A stretch of 16,822 bases of DNA. Source: JBBRZF01 sp038236965 (GTDB taxonomy: Bacteria > Acidobacteriota > Terriglobia > Terriglobales > Acidobacteriaceae). The position numbers and the translations under genes are program-made. The stretch's first letter is position 1. Each line of letters begins with the position of its first letter. The stretch is taken from NCBI GenBank assembly GCA_038236965.1, contig JBBRZF010000065.1:1-16822 (forward strand), given 5' to 3'. Positions 6,299 through 14,081 of the stretch are shown one piece after another. Under the pieces are notes generated by a model that was given only the letters and a program-made list of their open reading frames with translations, was not told the DNA's origin and ran no database searches.

Positions 6299-7219
6299 AT
6301 GGATTCCGTGGAACTCATCCAGATAGAGGTTGGTCCCAAGCTCCCCGCGCCCAAGCCCGAGTGGCTGAAAGTGCGTGCCCCCATGGGCGAAACTTTTAGC
6401 GACCTGAAGAAACTTGCACGCGGACTTAGCCTGCACACCGTCTGCGAGTCGGCCCAGTGCCCCAACATAGGCGAGTGCTGGAACCACAAGACTGCGACCT
6501 TCATGCTGCTCGGCAACCTGTGCACGCGCCGCTGCGGATTTTGCGCCGTACCCAAGGGCCGTCCCGAAGCCATCGATATCGATGAACCGCGCCGCGTAGC
6601 CGAAGCCGTGGAAACTCTCGGCCTCAAGTTCGCCGTGGTCACCAGCGTCAATCGCGACGACGACAACGTGGGTGGCGCCCGCGTCTTCGCTGACACCATT
6701 CGCCAGATCAAGGAACGCGTAGCCGATTGCAGCGTCGAAGTCCTTATCCCTGACTTCCAGGGACGCGAAGATTGCCTGCGCATCGTCGTCGAAGCCCAGC
6801 CCAACGTTCTGAATCACAACACCGAAACCGTGCCGCGCCTCTATCGCGTAGCCCGCTCCGGCGCGCGCTACGAACGCACACTGGAACTGCTCCGTCGCAT
6901 CAAGGAAATGGATCCCCGCATGGTCAGCAAGACGGGACTCATGGCCGGACTAGGCGAGACCACCGAAGAGCTTCTCACCGTCTTCCGCGACCTCGCCGCG
7001 CAAAAAGTGGACATCCTCACCATCGGCCAATATCTTTCGCCCTCAAGGAATCACCTTCCGGTGAAACGCATGTACACGCCCGAAGAATTCAAGTTCCTCA
7101 AGGACGAAGCGATGAAGATGGGATTCAAGCACGTGGAATCCGGCCCGCTCGTTCGCTCCAGCTATCACGCTCACGAACAGGCAGCCAGCACCCAGAGGAA
7201 GAAGAACAACACTGTCTAA
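6299..7219 (+). CDS. lipA: Lipoyl synthase
   Basis: A 306-residue radical SAM enzyme that inserts two sulfur atoms into octanoyl groups on lipoyl domains of 2-oxoacid dehydrogenases and the glycine cleavage H protein. The auxiliary cluster ligands are C49, C54 and C60 (CESAQCPNIGEC). The radical SAM cluster ligands are C75, C79 and C82 (CTRRCGFC). The C-terminal RSSYHA (286-291) contains the Ser ligand of the auxiliary cluster. GLGET, 'NHNTETVPRLY' and 'TIGQYLSPS' are also family-typical. The length is normal. The in-frame upstream TTG at 6227 is rejected because its extra 24 residues are not family-like. No lipB lies in the window. The spacer 7220-7393 contains a short CTGCCTT/AAGGCAG inverted repeat but no gene. 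Confidence 0.97.
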   Translation: MDSVELIQIEVGPKLPAPKPEWLKVRAPMGETFSDLKKLARGLSLHTVCESAQCPNIGECWNHKTATFMLLGNLCTRRCGFCAVPKGRPEAIDIDEPRRVAEAVETLGLKFAVVTSVNRDDDNVGGARVFADTIRQIKERVADCSVEVLIPDFQGREDCLRIVVEAQPNVLNHNTETVPRLYRVARSGARYERTLELLRRIKEMDPRMVSKTGLMAGLGETTEELLTVFRDLAAQKVDILTIGQYLSPSRNHLPVKRMYTPEEFKFLKDEAMKMGFKHVESGPLVRSSYHAHEQAASTQRKKNNTV

Positions 7220-7393
7220 AATGGGGTTGCTGGGAGATAAGTACGGATGGATGGCAGGAAATCAGAGATCACCTTCTAGTAGCCGCCTGCAGACTTCGCA
7301 CATCTCACAGTTGGCAGTGAACGGATTCTGCCTTTATTGTTGACGATGCAAAGAAGGCAGCGTGCCTGATGCCCCCAAGTCTATGGAGCGTTC

Positions 7394-7756
7394 ATGAAGA
7401 TCATTTTCGGTGGTCTGGCGATCGGAGTTGCCGCCGGAATTCTGGCTGGCATGGTTGGCGTAGGTGGCGGAATCATCATCGTTCCTGCCCTGGTCTATTT
7501 TTTTGGAATGAGCCAGAAAATGGCGCAGGGAACTTCCTTGGTTGTCTTGTTACCGCCCACAGGACTGTTTGCGTTTATCCAGTACTACCGGGCGGGGCAC
7601 GTCGACCTCAAAATTGCCACACTTATCATCATTGGTCTTCTAGTGGGTGGATGGTTCGGAGGTGGCTGGGCACAGCAGCTCTCCGGACCCACTTTGCGCA
7701 AAGGCTTCGCATTACTGCTTGCGCTTACGGCACTGAAAATGTTCTTTCAGAAGTAG
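7394..7756 (+). CDS. Half-length TSUP (TauE/SafE) permease
   Basis: A 120-residue membrane protein corresponding to one of the two repeats of the TSUP/DUF81 family, whose usual members are about 250 residues and move sulfite, sulfoacetate or other small organic anions. Signatures are the G-V-G-G-G loop (22-26) with VPAL (30-33), and QGTSL (45-49). There are about four hydrophobic segments: 3-20, 24-38, 46-64 and 73-90, with a last helix at 103-117. The reading frame closes cleanly at the terminator with no sign of a second half in another frame. It therefore looks like a natural single-repeat form that must dimerise, not a truncated gene. GGAG lies six bases before the ATG. Confidence 0.85.
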   Translation: MKIIFGGLAIGVAAGILAGMVGVGGGIIIVPALVYFFGMSQKMAQGTSLVVLLPPTGLFAFIQYYRAGHVDLKIATLIIIGLLVGGWFGGGWAQQLSGPTLRKGFALLLALTALKMFFQK

Positions 7757-7782
7757 GTTCGAGCTCTCGTCCGAGCGCATGA

Positions 7783-7810
7783 AAAAGGCCCAGCCGAAGC
7801 TGAGCCTTTT
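7783..7810. terminator. Bidirectional terminator
   Basis: AAAAGGC (7783-7789) pairs with GCCTTTT (7804-7810) and CAGC (7791-7794) with GCTG (7799-7802), around loop CGAA with one mismatch. A runs on one side and T runs on the other make it work in both directions, ending the TSUP gene (plus) and the M13 peptidase gene (minus), which converge here. Confidence 0.85.
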
Positions 7811-7827
7811 GATTTTGCCGCAAATGC

Positions 7828-9867
7828 TTACCAGACGCGGCAGGCGTTTGCGCGGACCATGGGAGCACCCGCCTTGCAGTTGAATGCCTTTTGGAACTCA
7901 GGCATGTTGGAAACCACACCATTCACGCGGAACCTGCCGAGCGAGTGGGGATTCGTCTGCGCCTGCATGCGGGCTGCTTCCGGCGATTGGTTCTGGCACC
8001 ATATCTGGCCCCAGCCCAGGAACAGGCGCTGTTCCGGAGTGAAACCATTTTTCGCTTCCGTCTTGTTGCCCAGCGTATCCAGCAGGGCCATCAGGGCGAT
8101 GCGAAGTCCGCCGTTGTCCGCCGTGTTTTCACCCAGCGTCAACTTGCCGTTGGTCTTCACATCATCGACCGCGACGAAGTTGGAGTACTCGTCAACGAAG
8201 CATTGCGCGCGCTCGTCGAACGCCTTCCCGTCCGCCGCCGTCCACCAGTCACGCAGATTTCCCTGCGCGTCGAACTGGCGTCCTTCATCGTCGAAGCCGT
8301 GCGTGAGTTCGTGACCAATGACGGCGCCGATGCCGCCAAAGTTTGCCGCTTCGTCGCCGCTCTTGTCATAGAACGGAGGCTGCAGGATGCCAGCCGGGAA
8401 GTTGATATTGTTCTCCAGCGGATTGTAGTACGCGTTCACCGTCGGAGGAGTCATGCCCCACTCGGTCTTGTCCACCAGGTGGCCGATCTTCACCAACTGG
8501 CGATGATTCTCGAACTGGTTGGCGCGAATGCTGTTGCCCACGGCGTCGCCGCGCACGATGCGCAGCGTGCTGTAATCACGCCATTTTTCCGGATAGCCGA
8601 TCTTGTTCTGGATGGCTTGCAGCTTCACGATGGCGGCCTTCTTGGTTTCCTCCGTCATCCAGGGAAGATCCTTGATGTCGCGGTCCAGTGCTTTTTCCAG
8701 CGCCAGCACCATGGCCAAGGTTCGCTGCTTGCCTTCTGCTCCGAAGGTCTGTGCAACGAACGCCTGTCCGAGTGCTTCGCCCAGGTCGCCGTCTGTGTGC
8801 TGCACGCAACGCTTCCAGCGCGCACGTAGTTCCTTCGCGCCAGTCAGGGTCTTACCGTAGAAATTGAAATTTTCTTCCACGAATTTCTTGGGCAGGAAGG
8901 GCACGTTTAGCCGCAGCATGTTCCATGTCAGGTAGGTCTTGATGTCGGGAAGCGAAGTCTGGTCGATGACCGTGTTCATGCCCTTCACAAATTCAGGCAC
9001 GGAAACATTCAGCGCATCGAACTTAGGCGCCGACGTCCCCTGTATGTAGCGGTTCCAATCGAACGCCGGACTCAGGGTAACCAGTTCTTTGGTGGAGAGC
9101 TTGTGATAGACCTTCTGCGGATCGCGGCGCTCGACGTTGGTCATCGAAGCCTTTGCCAGCGCCGTTTCCAGCGTCATGATGGCCTTCGCCCTGGCTTGCG
9201 CCTGTGCCGGCTGGTCGCCCATCAACTGGAACATGTTCGCGATGTGCTGCACATATTCCTCGCGCAGTTCCACCGACTTCGCGTCTGTCTTCACATAGTA
9301 ATCGCGGTCGGGCAAGCCCAGTCCGCCCTGGTCGGTGGCGGCGATCATCGTGGTCGCATTCTTCGCGTCCGGCTCCGCGCCGAATCCAAAGAACGCGCCT
9401 GAACCCTTCTGATGTGCAGCCGCCAGATAGGCCGGCAACTCCGCTTTCGTCTTCAGGCCGTTGATGCGATCCATGTCCGGCTTCAGCGGCGCGATGCCCT
9501 TGGTTTCAATCGCGCTCTCGTCCATACAGGAGCCGTAGTAATCGCCGATCTTTTGGTCAACCGCGTTGCGCTTGGGATCGTTGACTGCGGCTTTATCCAG
9601 GATGTTCTTCAGGATGATGCGATTGTTCTCCGCTAGTTCATTGAAACGTCCCCACGTAGACTGGTCAGACGGAACAGGATTCTTTGCCAGCCAGCTTCCG
9701 CAAGCGTACTGGAAGAAATCCGTGCACGGGTCGACGGCTTTATCCATCGCGTCCAGGTCGAACGTCTTGATTTCTTTTGGCGTGGGATTAGCGGGAGCAG
9801 CGGTCTGTGCAAAAGTAAAAGTGGTCAGAAGCAGGATGGCCATCGCCAACCAGAGGATGCGTCGCAT
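7828..9867 (-). CDS. Secreted M13 family zinc metallopeptidase (paralogue 1)
   Basis: A 679-residue neprilysin/PepO-type peptidase, which cleaves oligopeptides outside the cytoplasm. A Sec signal peptide (1-20) has likely cleavage after TFA before Gln21. The N-terminal M13 domain starts with 'DPCTDFFQYACGSW' (C and W conserved). The substrate-binding motif is NAYYNP. The catalytic zinc site is HELTH at 519-523 with the third ligand in ENTADNGG (Glu580; Asp584 supports the His). The C-terminus is CRVW, the family's typical C-x-x-W ending. The gene is full length with no frame damage. AAGGAG sits eight bases before the ATG. It is a tandem paralogue of the next gene, 230 bases upstream on the same strand. 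The terminator after that gene suggests separate transcription. Confidence 0.96.
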   Translation of the reverse strand: MRRILWLAMAILLLTTFTFAQTAAPANPTPKEIKTFDLDAMDKAVDPCTDFFQYACGSWLAKNPVPSDQSTWGRFNELAENNRIILKNILDKAAVNDPKRNAVDQKIGDYYGSCMDESAIETKGIAPLKPDMDRINGLKTKAELPAYLAAAHQKGSGAFFGFGAEPDAKNATTMIAATDQGGLGLPDRDYYVKTDAKSVELREEYVQHIANMFQLMGDQPAQAQARAKAIMTLETALAKASMTNVERRDPQKVYHKLSTKELVTLSPAFDWNRYIQGTSAPKFDALNVSVPEFVKGMNTVIDQTSLPDIKTYLTWNMLRLNVPFLPKKFVEENFNFYGKTLTGAKELRARWKRCVQHTDGDLGEALGQAFVAQTFGAEGKQRTLAMVLALEKALDRDIKDLPWMTEETKKAAIVKLQAIQNKIGYPEKWRDYSTLRIVRGDAVGNSIRANQFENHRQLVKIGHLVDKTEWGMTPPTVNAYYNPLENNINFPAGILQPPFYDKSGDEAANFGGIGAVIGHELTHGFDDEGRQFDAQGNLRDWWTAADGKAFDERAQCFVDEYSNFVAVDDVKTNGKLTLGENTADNGGLRIALMALLDTLGNKTEAKNGFTPEQRLFLGWGQIWCQNQSPEAARMQAQTNPHSLGRFRVNGVVSNMPEFQKAFNCKAGAPMVRANACRVW

Positions 9868-10053
9868 GCGTACTTCTCCTTTTGGATTTCGTCTGGCGAA
9901 GCCTCCGCACTGCCCGGCAGAGCCCCGCGTATTGGACTAAGAATGCCTCAAGAATGGACAGCCCGAACAGCGGCCATCGAACCCAGATACCGTATCACAA
10001 ACGCCGCGCCAATCGCTCGCTTCACGATGTTTTGCAGAGTCCCGAACAAAACA

Positions 10054-10079
10054 GAGACCCGGCGTCTCTGCCGGGTCTC
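10054..10079 (-). terminator. Terminator of the second M13 peptidase gene
   Basis: GAGACCCGGC (10054-10063) pairs perfectly with GCCGGGTCTC (10070-10079) around a six-base loop. On the minus strand it is followed by TGTTTTGTT. It lies just beyond the stop at 10098. Confidence 0.88.
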
Positions 10080-10097
10080 AGCACAAATCGTACGTGC

Positions 10098-12167
10098 TTA
10101 CCAAACGTGACAGGAATTCTCGCGAACCATGGCATCGCCCGGCTTGCAGTTGAATGCCTTGCGGAATTCGTCAGAGTTCGACACCGTGCCATTCACGCGA
10201 TAACGTCCCGGAGAATGCGGATCGGTCAAGGCCAATACGCGCGCCGTCTGGTCGGTCACGTTCTGGCACCAAACCTGGCCAAAGCCGATGAAGAAGCGTT
10301 GACCCGGCGTGTAGCCGTCGAGTTTCTTGTCAGCGTTCACGCCCAGCATGTCCATCAAGGCAACGTAGGCGATCTTTACGCCTCCATTGTCAGCCGTGTT
10401 TTCGCCCAGCGTAAGTTTGCCGTTCAGCTTTACTTCGCCCTTGTCGTCCTTCACGGCCGTGAAGCCGTTGTATTCGTCAACGATGCAGTCCGTGCGATGC
10501 ACAAACTCTTTTCCGTCCTGCTCCGTCCACCAGTCGCTCAGGTTGCCGGCGGCATCAAACTTGCGTCCCTGGTCGTCGAACCCGTGAGTGAGTTCGTGCC
10601 CGATTACGGCTCCGATGCCGCCGAAGTTCACCGCATCATCCACACTGCGGCTGAAGAACGGAGGCTGAAGGATCCCCGCTGGGAAGTTGATGTCGTTCAT
10701 CGAACCGCGATAGTAAGCATTGACCGTAGGCGGCGTCATGCCCCACTCTTTTCGATCCGTGGGCTGTCCGATCTTCTTGCGATTGCGCTCGATCTCGAAC
10801 ACCGACGCGTTCTTCACATTGCCGAAGAAATCCGTGGGCGTGATCTTGACCGTCGAGTAATCCTTCCACGTGTCGGGGAAGCCGATGTTGTTAACGATGG
10901 TGTTCAGCTTTTTCAACGCCTGTTGTTTGGTCGTGCCGCTCATCCAGTCAAGTTGCTGGATGTTTTTTCCCATGGCGGTCTCGATGGCTTTCACCATCTT
11001 CAACATCCGCTCTTTTCCGTCTTTGCCAAATGTCTTATCGACGTAGATCGGACCAAGCGCTTCTCCAAGTTCGCCGTCCGTCATCTTCGTGCAACGCTTC
11101 CAGCGCGCTTCCAGTTCCTTGGTTCCGTTCATGTACTGGCCGCTGAAGCGGAAGTTTTCCTGCACGAACGGCTCTGACAAAACAGTCGCGTTCCCCTTCA
11201 GAACCTTCCATCGCAGATACGTCTTCCAATCCTCCATCGAGATCGAGGCGAACTGCCCGCTGATGCTCTTGAAGTAGTCCGGCGTGCTCACGTTCAACGA
11301 TTCAAATTTCGGCGCGCCAGTCTGGACGAAATACGCGGCGAAGCCAAAGTTCGGAGCGAGCTTATCCAGGTCCGAGATGAGCATCATGTGGTCGCGCGTC
11401 TTCGGGTCGCGCAGGGCCACGCGGTCCAGCGATGCCTGCGCCAGCCTGGTTTCAAACGCCAGGATAGTCTTGGCTTCCGCCGCAGCTTGTTCCGGCTTGT
11501 CACCGGCCAGCACCAGCATCTTCTCTATGTGTTCGAGGTACTTCTCGCGCGTCTCTTTCGACTTGGCGTCGTCCTTGATGTAGTAGTCGCGATCAGGCAG
11601 CGTGATGCCGCCTTGGCCGACGTTTGCAATCATCTTGCTCGAGTCGTGCATGTCGGTCGTGGAACCAAAGTTGAACAAGGCGCTGCCCAGGCCAAGGCGC
11701 TGTATGTGCGCTATCTCCGCCATGACTCCCGCTTTGTCTTTGATCTTGGAAATGCGATCGAACTCCGGCAGTAGCGGCTTCACTCCGGCGGCAGCGACCG
11801 CCTTTTCATCCATGCAGGACGAATAGAAATCGCCGACCTTCTGCTCTAGAGCGGAGCGCTTGCTAGGCTTTGCCGCCGATACCAGTATGTCGTGCAGCAC
11901 GTTCATGTTGTATTCGTCCAGTTCGTTGAAGCGGCCCCAACGCGACTTGTCGCCCGGAATGGGATTGTTCGCATTCCAACCGCCGCAGGCGAATTCGAAG
12001 AAGTTAGTGCAGGGATTGACCTTCGTATCCATCGCGCTTACGTCAAAGCTGATGGGAGCTTTCATCGCGGGTGTCGGCTTCGTCGCCGTTGCCAGCTTCG
12101 CATGGGTTTGCGCAAAAACTGACGCCGAACTGAGCAGAAGGACTGCCAGGATTCTTAAAGAACGCAT
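10098..12167 (-). CDS. Secreted M13 family zinc metallopeptidase (paralogue 2)
   Basis: A 689-residue M13 peptidase, clearly paralogous to its downstream neighbour across its length. A Sec signal peptide (1-19) is cleaved after VFA before Gln20, followed by an Ala/Lys/Thr-rich linker. The N-terminal signature is 'NPCTNFFEFACGGW'. NAYYRG replaces the neighbour's NAYYNP. The zinc site is HELTH (524-528) with Glu589 in ENTADNGG. The C-terminus is CHVW. The start at 12167 is chosen over an in-frame upstream ATG at 12245 because it begins directly with the signal peptide and has GAGGAG three bases before it. The 26 residues between are charged and would bury the signal. The substrate is unknown. 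Tandem duplication with diverged binding motifs suggests different peptide preferences. Confidence 0.95.
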   Translation of the reverse strand: MRSLRILAVLLLSSASVFAQTHAKLATATKPTPAMKAPISFDVSAMDTKVNPCTNFFEFACGGWNANNPIPGDKSRWGRFNELDEYNMNVLHDILVSAAKPSKRSALEQKVGDFYSSCMDEKAVAAAGVKPLLPEFDRISKIKDKAGVMAEIAHIQRLGLGSALFNFGSTTDMHDSSKMIANVGQGGITLPDRDYYIKDDAKSKETREKYLEHIEKMLVLAGDKPEQAAAEAKTILAFETRLAQASLDRVALRDPKTRDHMMLISDLDKLAPNFGFAAYFVQTGAPKFESLNVSTPDYFKSISGQFASISMEDWKTYLRWKVLKGNATVLSEPFVQENFRFSGQYMNGTKELEARWKRCTKMTDGELGEALGPIYVDKTFGKDGKERMLKMVKAIETAMGKNIQQLDWMSGTTKQQALKKLNTIVNNIGFPDTWKDYSTVKITPTDFFGNVKNASVFEIERNRKKIGQPTDRKEWGMTPPTVNAYYRGSMNDINFPAGILQPPFFSRSVDDAVNFGGIGAVIGHELTHGFDDQGRKFDAAGNLSDWWTEQDGKEFVHRTDCIVDEYNGFTAVKDDKGEVKLNGKLTLGENTADNGGVKIAYVALMDMLGVNADKKLDGYTPGQRFFIGFGQVWCQNVTDQTARVLALTDPHSPGRYRVNGTVSNSDEFRKAFNCKPGDAMVRENSCHVW

Positions 12168-12184
12168 ACTCTCCTCATGGTTCA

Positions 12185-12257
12185 CTCGAAAAAATCGAGA
12201 CTTGCAGTGCGCCCGGTCTTCGTCTACCGGGTCGCAACGCCGCATTGAGCGATGCGG
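12185..12257 (-). promoter_or_regulatory. Three successive small hairpins in the M13 paralogue 2 leader
   Basis: CTCGA/TCGAG (12185-12189 with 12195-12199), CCCGGT/ACCGGG (12212-12217 with 12226-12231) and CCGCAT/ATGCGG (12240-12245 with 12252-12257) lie one after another upstream of the ATG at 12167. Each is perfect but short. They could structure the 5' leader, and none has a terminator T run. The function is unknown. Confidence 0.3.
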
Positions 12258-12324
12258 ACGGGAAAACGGTACTCACACGTACCCTTCTTTTGGACGGGCC
12301 AGAATTACTCTTGTTAGCAATAAA

Positions 12325-12351
12325 CGAGCCGCGGAATCCATACGCGGCTCG
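12325..12351 (-). terminator. Terminator of the MCE gene
   Basis: CGAGCCGCG (12325-12333) pairs perfectly with CGCGGCTCG (12343-12351) around a nine-base loop. The minus strand continues TTTATTGCTAAC. It lies 27 bases after the stop at 12378 and separates the MCE gene from the M13 peptidase gene. Confidence 0.8.
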
Positions 12352-12377
12352 CATCGTTGAAACCTGTTCCGCCCACG

Positions 12378-13457
12378 CTAGAAGACACGGAAGTGAATCG
12401 TCAGATAGCGTTTCGGATTCTCGCGTATCGCCTTCACAAGCGTGCGCGTTTCCACCAGCATCTGGTCCACGTTGTTGTAAACCGAAGGATCCTTCAAGAG
12501 CTTGCCAGCGCTGCCTTCTCCCGCTTCCAGTTGCGTGGCGATCAACGAAAGCTTGGTCACCGTGGTATCAAGTTTCTTCGCAAACTCTTCATCGCGAGCG
12601 AATTTCCCCAGCGCGCCCTTGCCGCTGTTGATGCCATCCATCAACGACTTGGCTTCGGCAATCGTCTGGTTCGCGTTGTTATAGAGGGCCGGGTCCTTGA
12701 TGAGTTTTCCGATCGTGCCCTGGCCATTCTCCATTTGCGCCATGATGCCATTCAACTTGTCGATGGAACCGTTCGCCTTTTGATAGAATTCATCGCTCTT
12801 CAGCAACTTGCCGAGCGATCCCTGTCCAGAATTGATCTCGCTGATGATGTTGTTCACCTGCATCACCGAACTGTTCAGGTTGTTGTAGAGCTCCTTGTCG
12901 TAGATCAACTTGCCAAGGGATCCTTCGTGGTTTTCCACGACGGCGATGATGCGGTCCACACGACGGATCAGGACGTCCACGTTTTGCAAGGTTCCTGCCG
13001 AGGTGCGAATCACATCCTGGATATCAGCTACGCTCTCGGCCTTCAGAACATCGCCTTCAGCGGCTTGCGGCCCCTTTGCTCCATTGCTGTTCATATCCAC
13101 GAAGGTTTCACCCAGCACGCCCGCAGTGCTCAACATTACTTTCGTATCTTTGCGTACCATGGTGTTGTAGTTGTTCTTCGTGCTGATACGTAATTTGATC
13201 TCGACCGGGGCGGGAGCATGATTCGGAACCACGCGGATGCCGACCACGTTTCCGATGTCCACTCCCTGCAGGCGCACGGGTGCGCCATCGCGCAATCCGC
13301 CCGCGTTCTCCACGTAGGCAAACAGCGTCAGCTTCGACGTGAAGATGCCGGTCGTACCGGTCATCAGGAAGATCAGAACTGCCAGCGTGATCGCGGCAAA
13401 AAGAACCGTCAACCCAACCCGTAGTTGGGCCCACCGAACCTGTTTTTGACTAGGCAC
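12378..13457 (-). CDS. MlaD/MCE-family lipid transport protein with 34-residue repeat tail
   Basis: A 359-residue envelope protein. Residues about 13-33 form one N-terminal transmembrane helix. The MCE domain follows at about 42-122, with 'AGGLRDGAPVRLQGVDIGNV' and 'STAGVLGETFVDM' as its signatures. MCE proteins form hexameric rings carrying lipids between inner and outer membranes. From residue 178 there are five repeats beginning (E/Q/K)G(S/T/A)xGKL, with the first Gly at 179, 213, 247, 281 and 315, exactly 34 apart. Each continues DxxxYxN and a helical stretch. The start is GTG 13457 after GGGGGCAAG. No MlaE permease or MlaF ATPase gene adjoins it. Its own promoter and terminator suggest a single-gene unit whose ABC partners are elsewhere. 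Confidence 0.9.
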   Translation of the reverse strand: MPSQKQVRWAQLRVGLTVLFAAITLAVLIFLMTGTTGIFTSKLTLFAYVENAGGLRDGAPVRLQGVDIGNVVGIRVVPNHAPAPVEIKLRISTKNNYNTMVRKDTKVMLSTAGVLGETFVDMNSNGAKGPQAAEGDVLKAESVADIQDVIRTSAGTLQNVDVLIRRVDRIIAVVENHEGSLGKLIYDKELYNNLNSSVMQVNNIISEINSGQGSLGKLLKSDEFYQKANGSIDKLNGIMAQMENGQGTIGKLIKDPALYNNANQTIAEAKSLMDGINSGKGALGKFARDEEFAKKLDTTVTKLSLIATQLEAGEGSAGKLLKDPSVYNNVDQMLVETRTLVKAIRENPKRYLTIHFRVF

Positions 13458-13487
13458 CTTGCCCCCGATTGCATTGGCTAGCGCAAA

Positions 13488-13516
13488 ATAATAGCAGAAG
13501 CTACATACTCAGTCAC
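13488..13516 (-). promoter_or_regulatory. Promoter candidate for the MCE gene
   Basis: Minus-strand -35 GTGACT (13511-13516, four of six) and -10 TATTAT (13488-13493, five of six) are separated by 17 bases. This would place the transcription start about 24 bases before the GTG at 13457. Confidence 0.5.
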
Positions 13517-13541
13517 TCACGTCCTTCAAACCCCTCGCGTC

Positions 13542-13583
13542 AGCAAGCTTCGCGAAAGGTCATTGTCAGTCCAGAAGCTTGCT
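13542..13583. repeat. Perfect 10-base inverted repeat between acpS and the MCE gene
   Basis: AGCAAGCTTC (13542-13551) is the exact reverse complement of 13574-13583, with 22 bases between. No T run follows on either strand. It sits about 26 bases upstream of the -35 candidate of the MCE gene, a position that would suit an operator. It may equally be an RNA hairpin at the end of the acpS transcript. Confidence 0.4.
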
Positions 13584-13647
13584 ATTACCATGGCCAGCAC
13601 CGACCCGAGAACCTGACAGCGTGGTCGTCATCGTTCTCCTGAACTGC

Positions 13648-14025
13648 TCAATCCTGAAGTAGCACCTGGGCCATCGCCTGCTGTTCCGTGTGCGAGATGG
13701 TGACCAGCGCGCTTCTTACTCCCAGCTTGTTGGCGAACTCCAAGGCCTTGCCGCGGAAGGTGATGATGGGGCGGCCCGAGGGCTCGCGCGTCACTTCTAC
13801 GTCCGTCCAGCCGACGCCGCGTTTCCATCCGGTGCCAATGGCCTTCAGCGCAGCTTCCTTGGCGGCGAAGCGTCCGGCGAAGCGCTCGAACCGGTTGGGC
13901 TTCGACTCGCAGTAGCGTATCTCCGCTTCGGTGTAGATGCGCTTCAGGAAGCGCTGTCCGAAGCGCGCAATCGCCGCTTCGATGCGCGGCACTTCCGAGA
14001 TGTCGATGCCGATGCCAACCACCAT
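13648..14025 (-). CDS. acpS: Holo-[acyl-carrier-protein] synthase
   Basis: A 125-residue phosphopantetheinyl transferase that moves 4'-phosphopantetheine from CoA to the Ser of acyl carrier protein, activating fatty acid synthesis in the cytoplasm. Signatures are GIGIDI with the Mg ligand Asp8, ERFAGRFAAKEA with Glu57, GTG (64-66) and SHTE (111-114). The length is normal for the AcpS group. It is the last gene of a probable selA-DUF488-acpS unit, 56 bases after the DUF488 stop. No terminator with a T run is evident behind it. Confidence 0.96.
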   Translation of the reverse strand: MVVGIGIDISEVPRIEAAIARFGQRFLKRIYTEAEIRYCESKPNRFERFAGRFAAKEAALKAIGTGWKRGVGWTDVEVTREPSGRPIITFRGKALEFANKLGVRSALVTISHTEQQAMAQVLLQD

Positions 14026-14081
14026 GATGTGCGACCCCAGCCGTTAACGTTACCAGACCGCTCGCTCGCCGCGCCAGCCGA

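Noticed and set aside
7220..7393. A CTGCCTT/AAGGCAG inverted repeat as terminator of lipA.
   Set aside because: The loop is about 19 bases, the stem only 7 and no T run follows, so it is too weak to call.
7891..8829. A 312-codon plus-strand frame opposite the first M13 peptidase.
   Set aside because: Same cause: the antisense frame of a full-length peptidase gene with intact catalytic motifs.
9882..11177. A 431-codon plus-strand frame opposite the second M13 peptidase.
   Set aside because: It is an antisense shadow of a clear M13 gene, caused by GC-rich codon positions, and shows no family signature.
12378..12924. A possible DNA tandem array of 102 bases.
   Set aside because: The period is exact at the protein level, but codons have diverged, so this is a coding repeat, not a recent DNA tandem repeat or CRISPR.
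12357..13193. A 278-codon plus-strand frame with apparent repeats.
   Set aside because: Its repetitiveness mirrors the 34-residue repeats of the MCE protein on the other strand.
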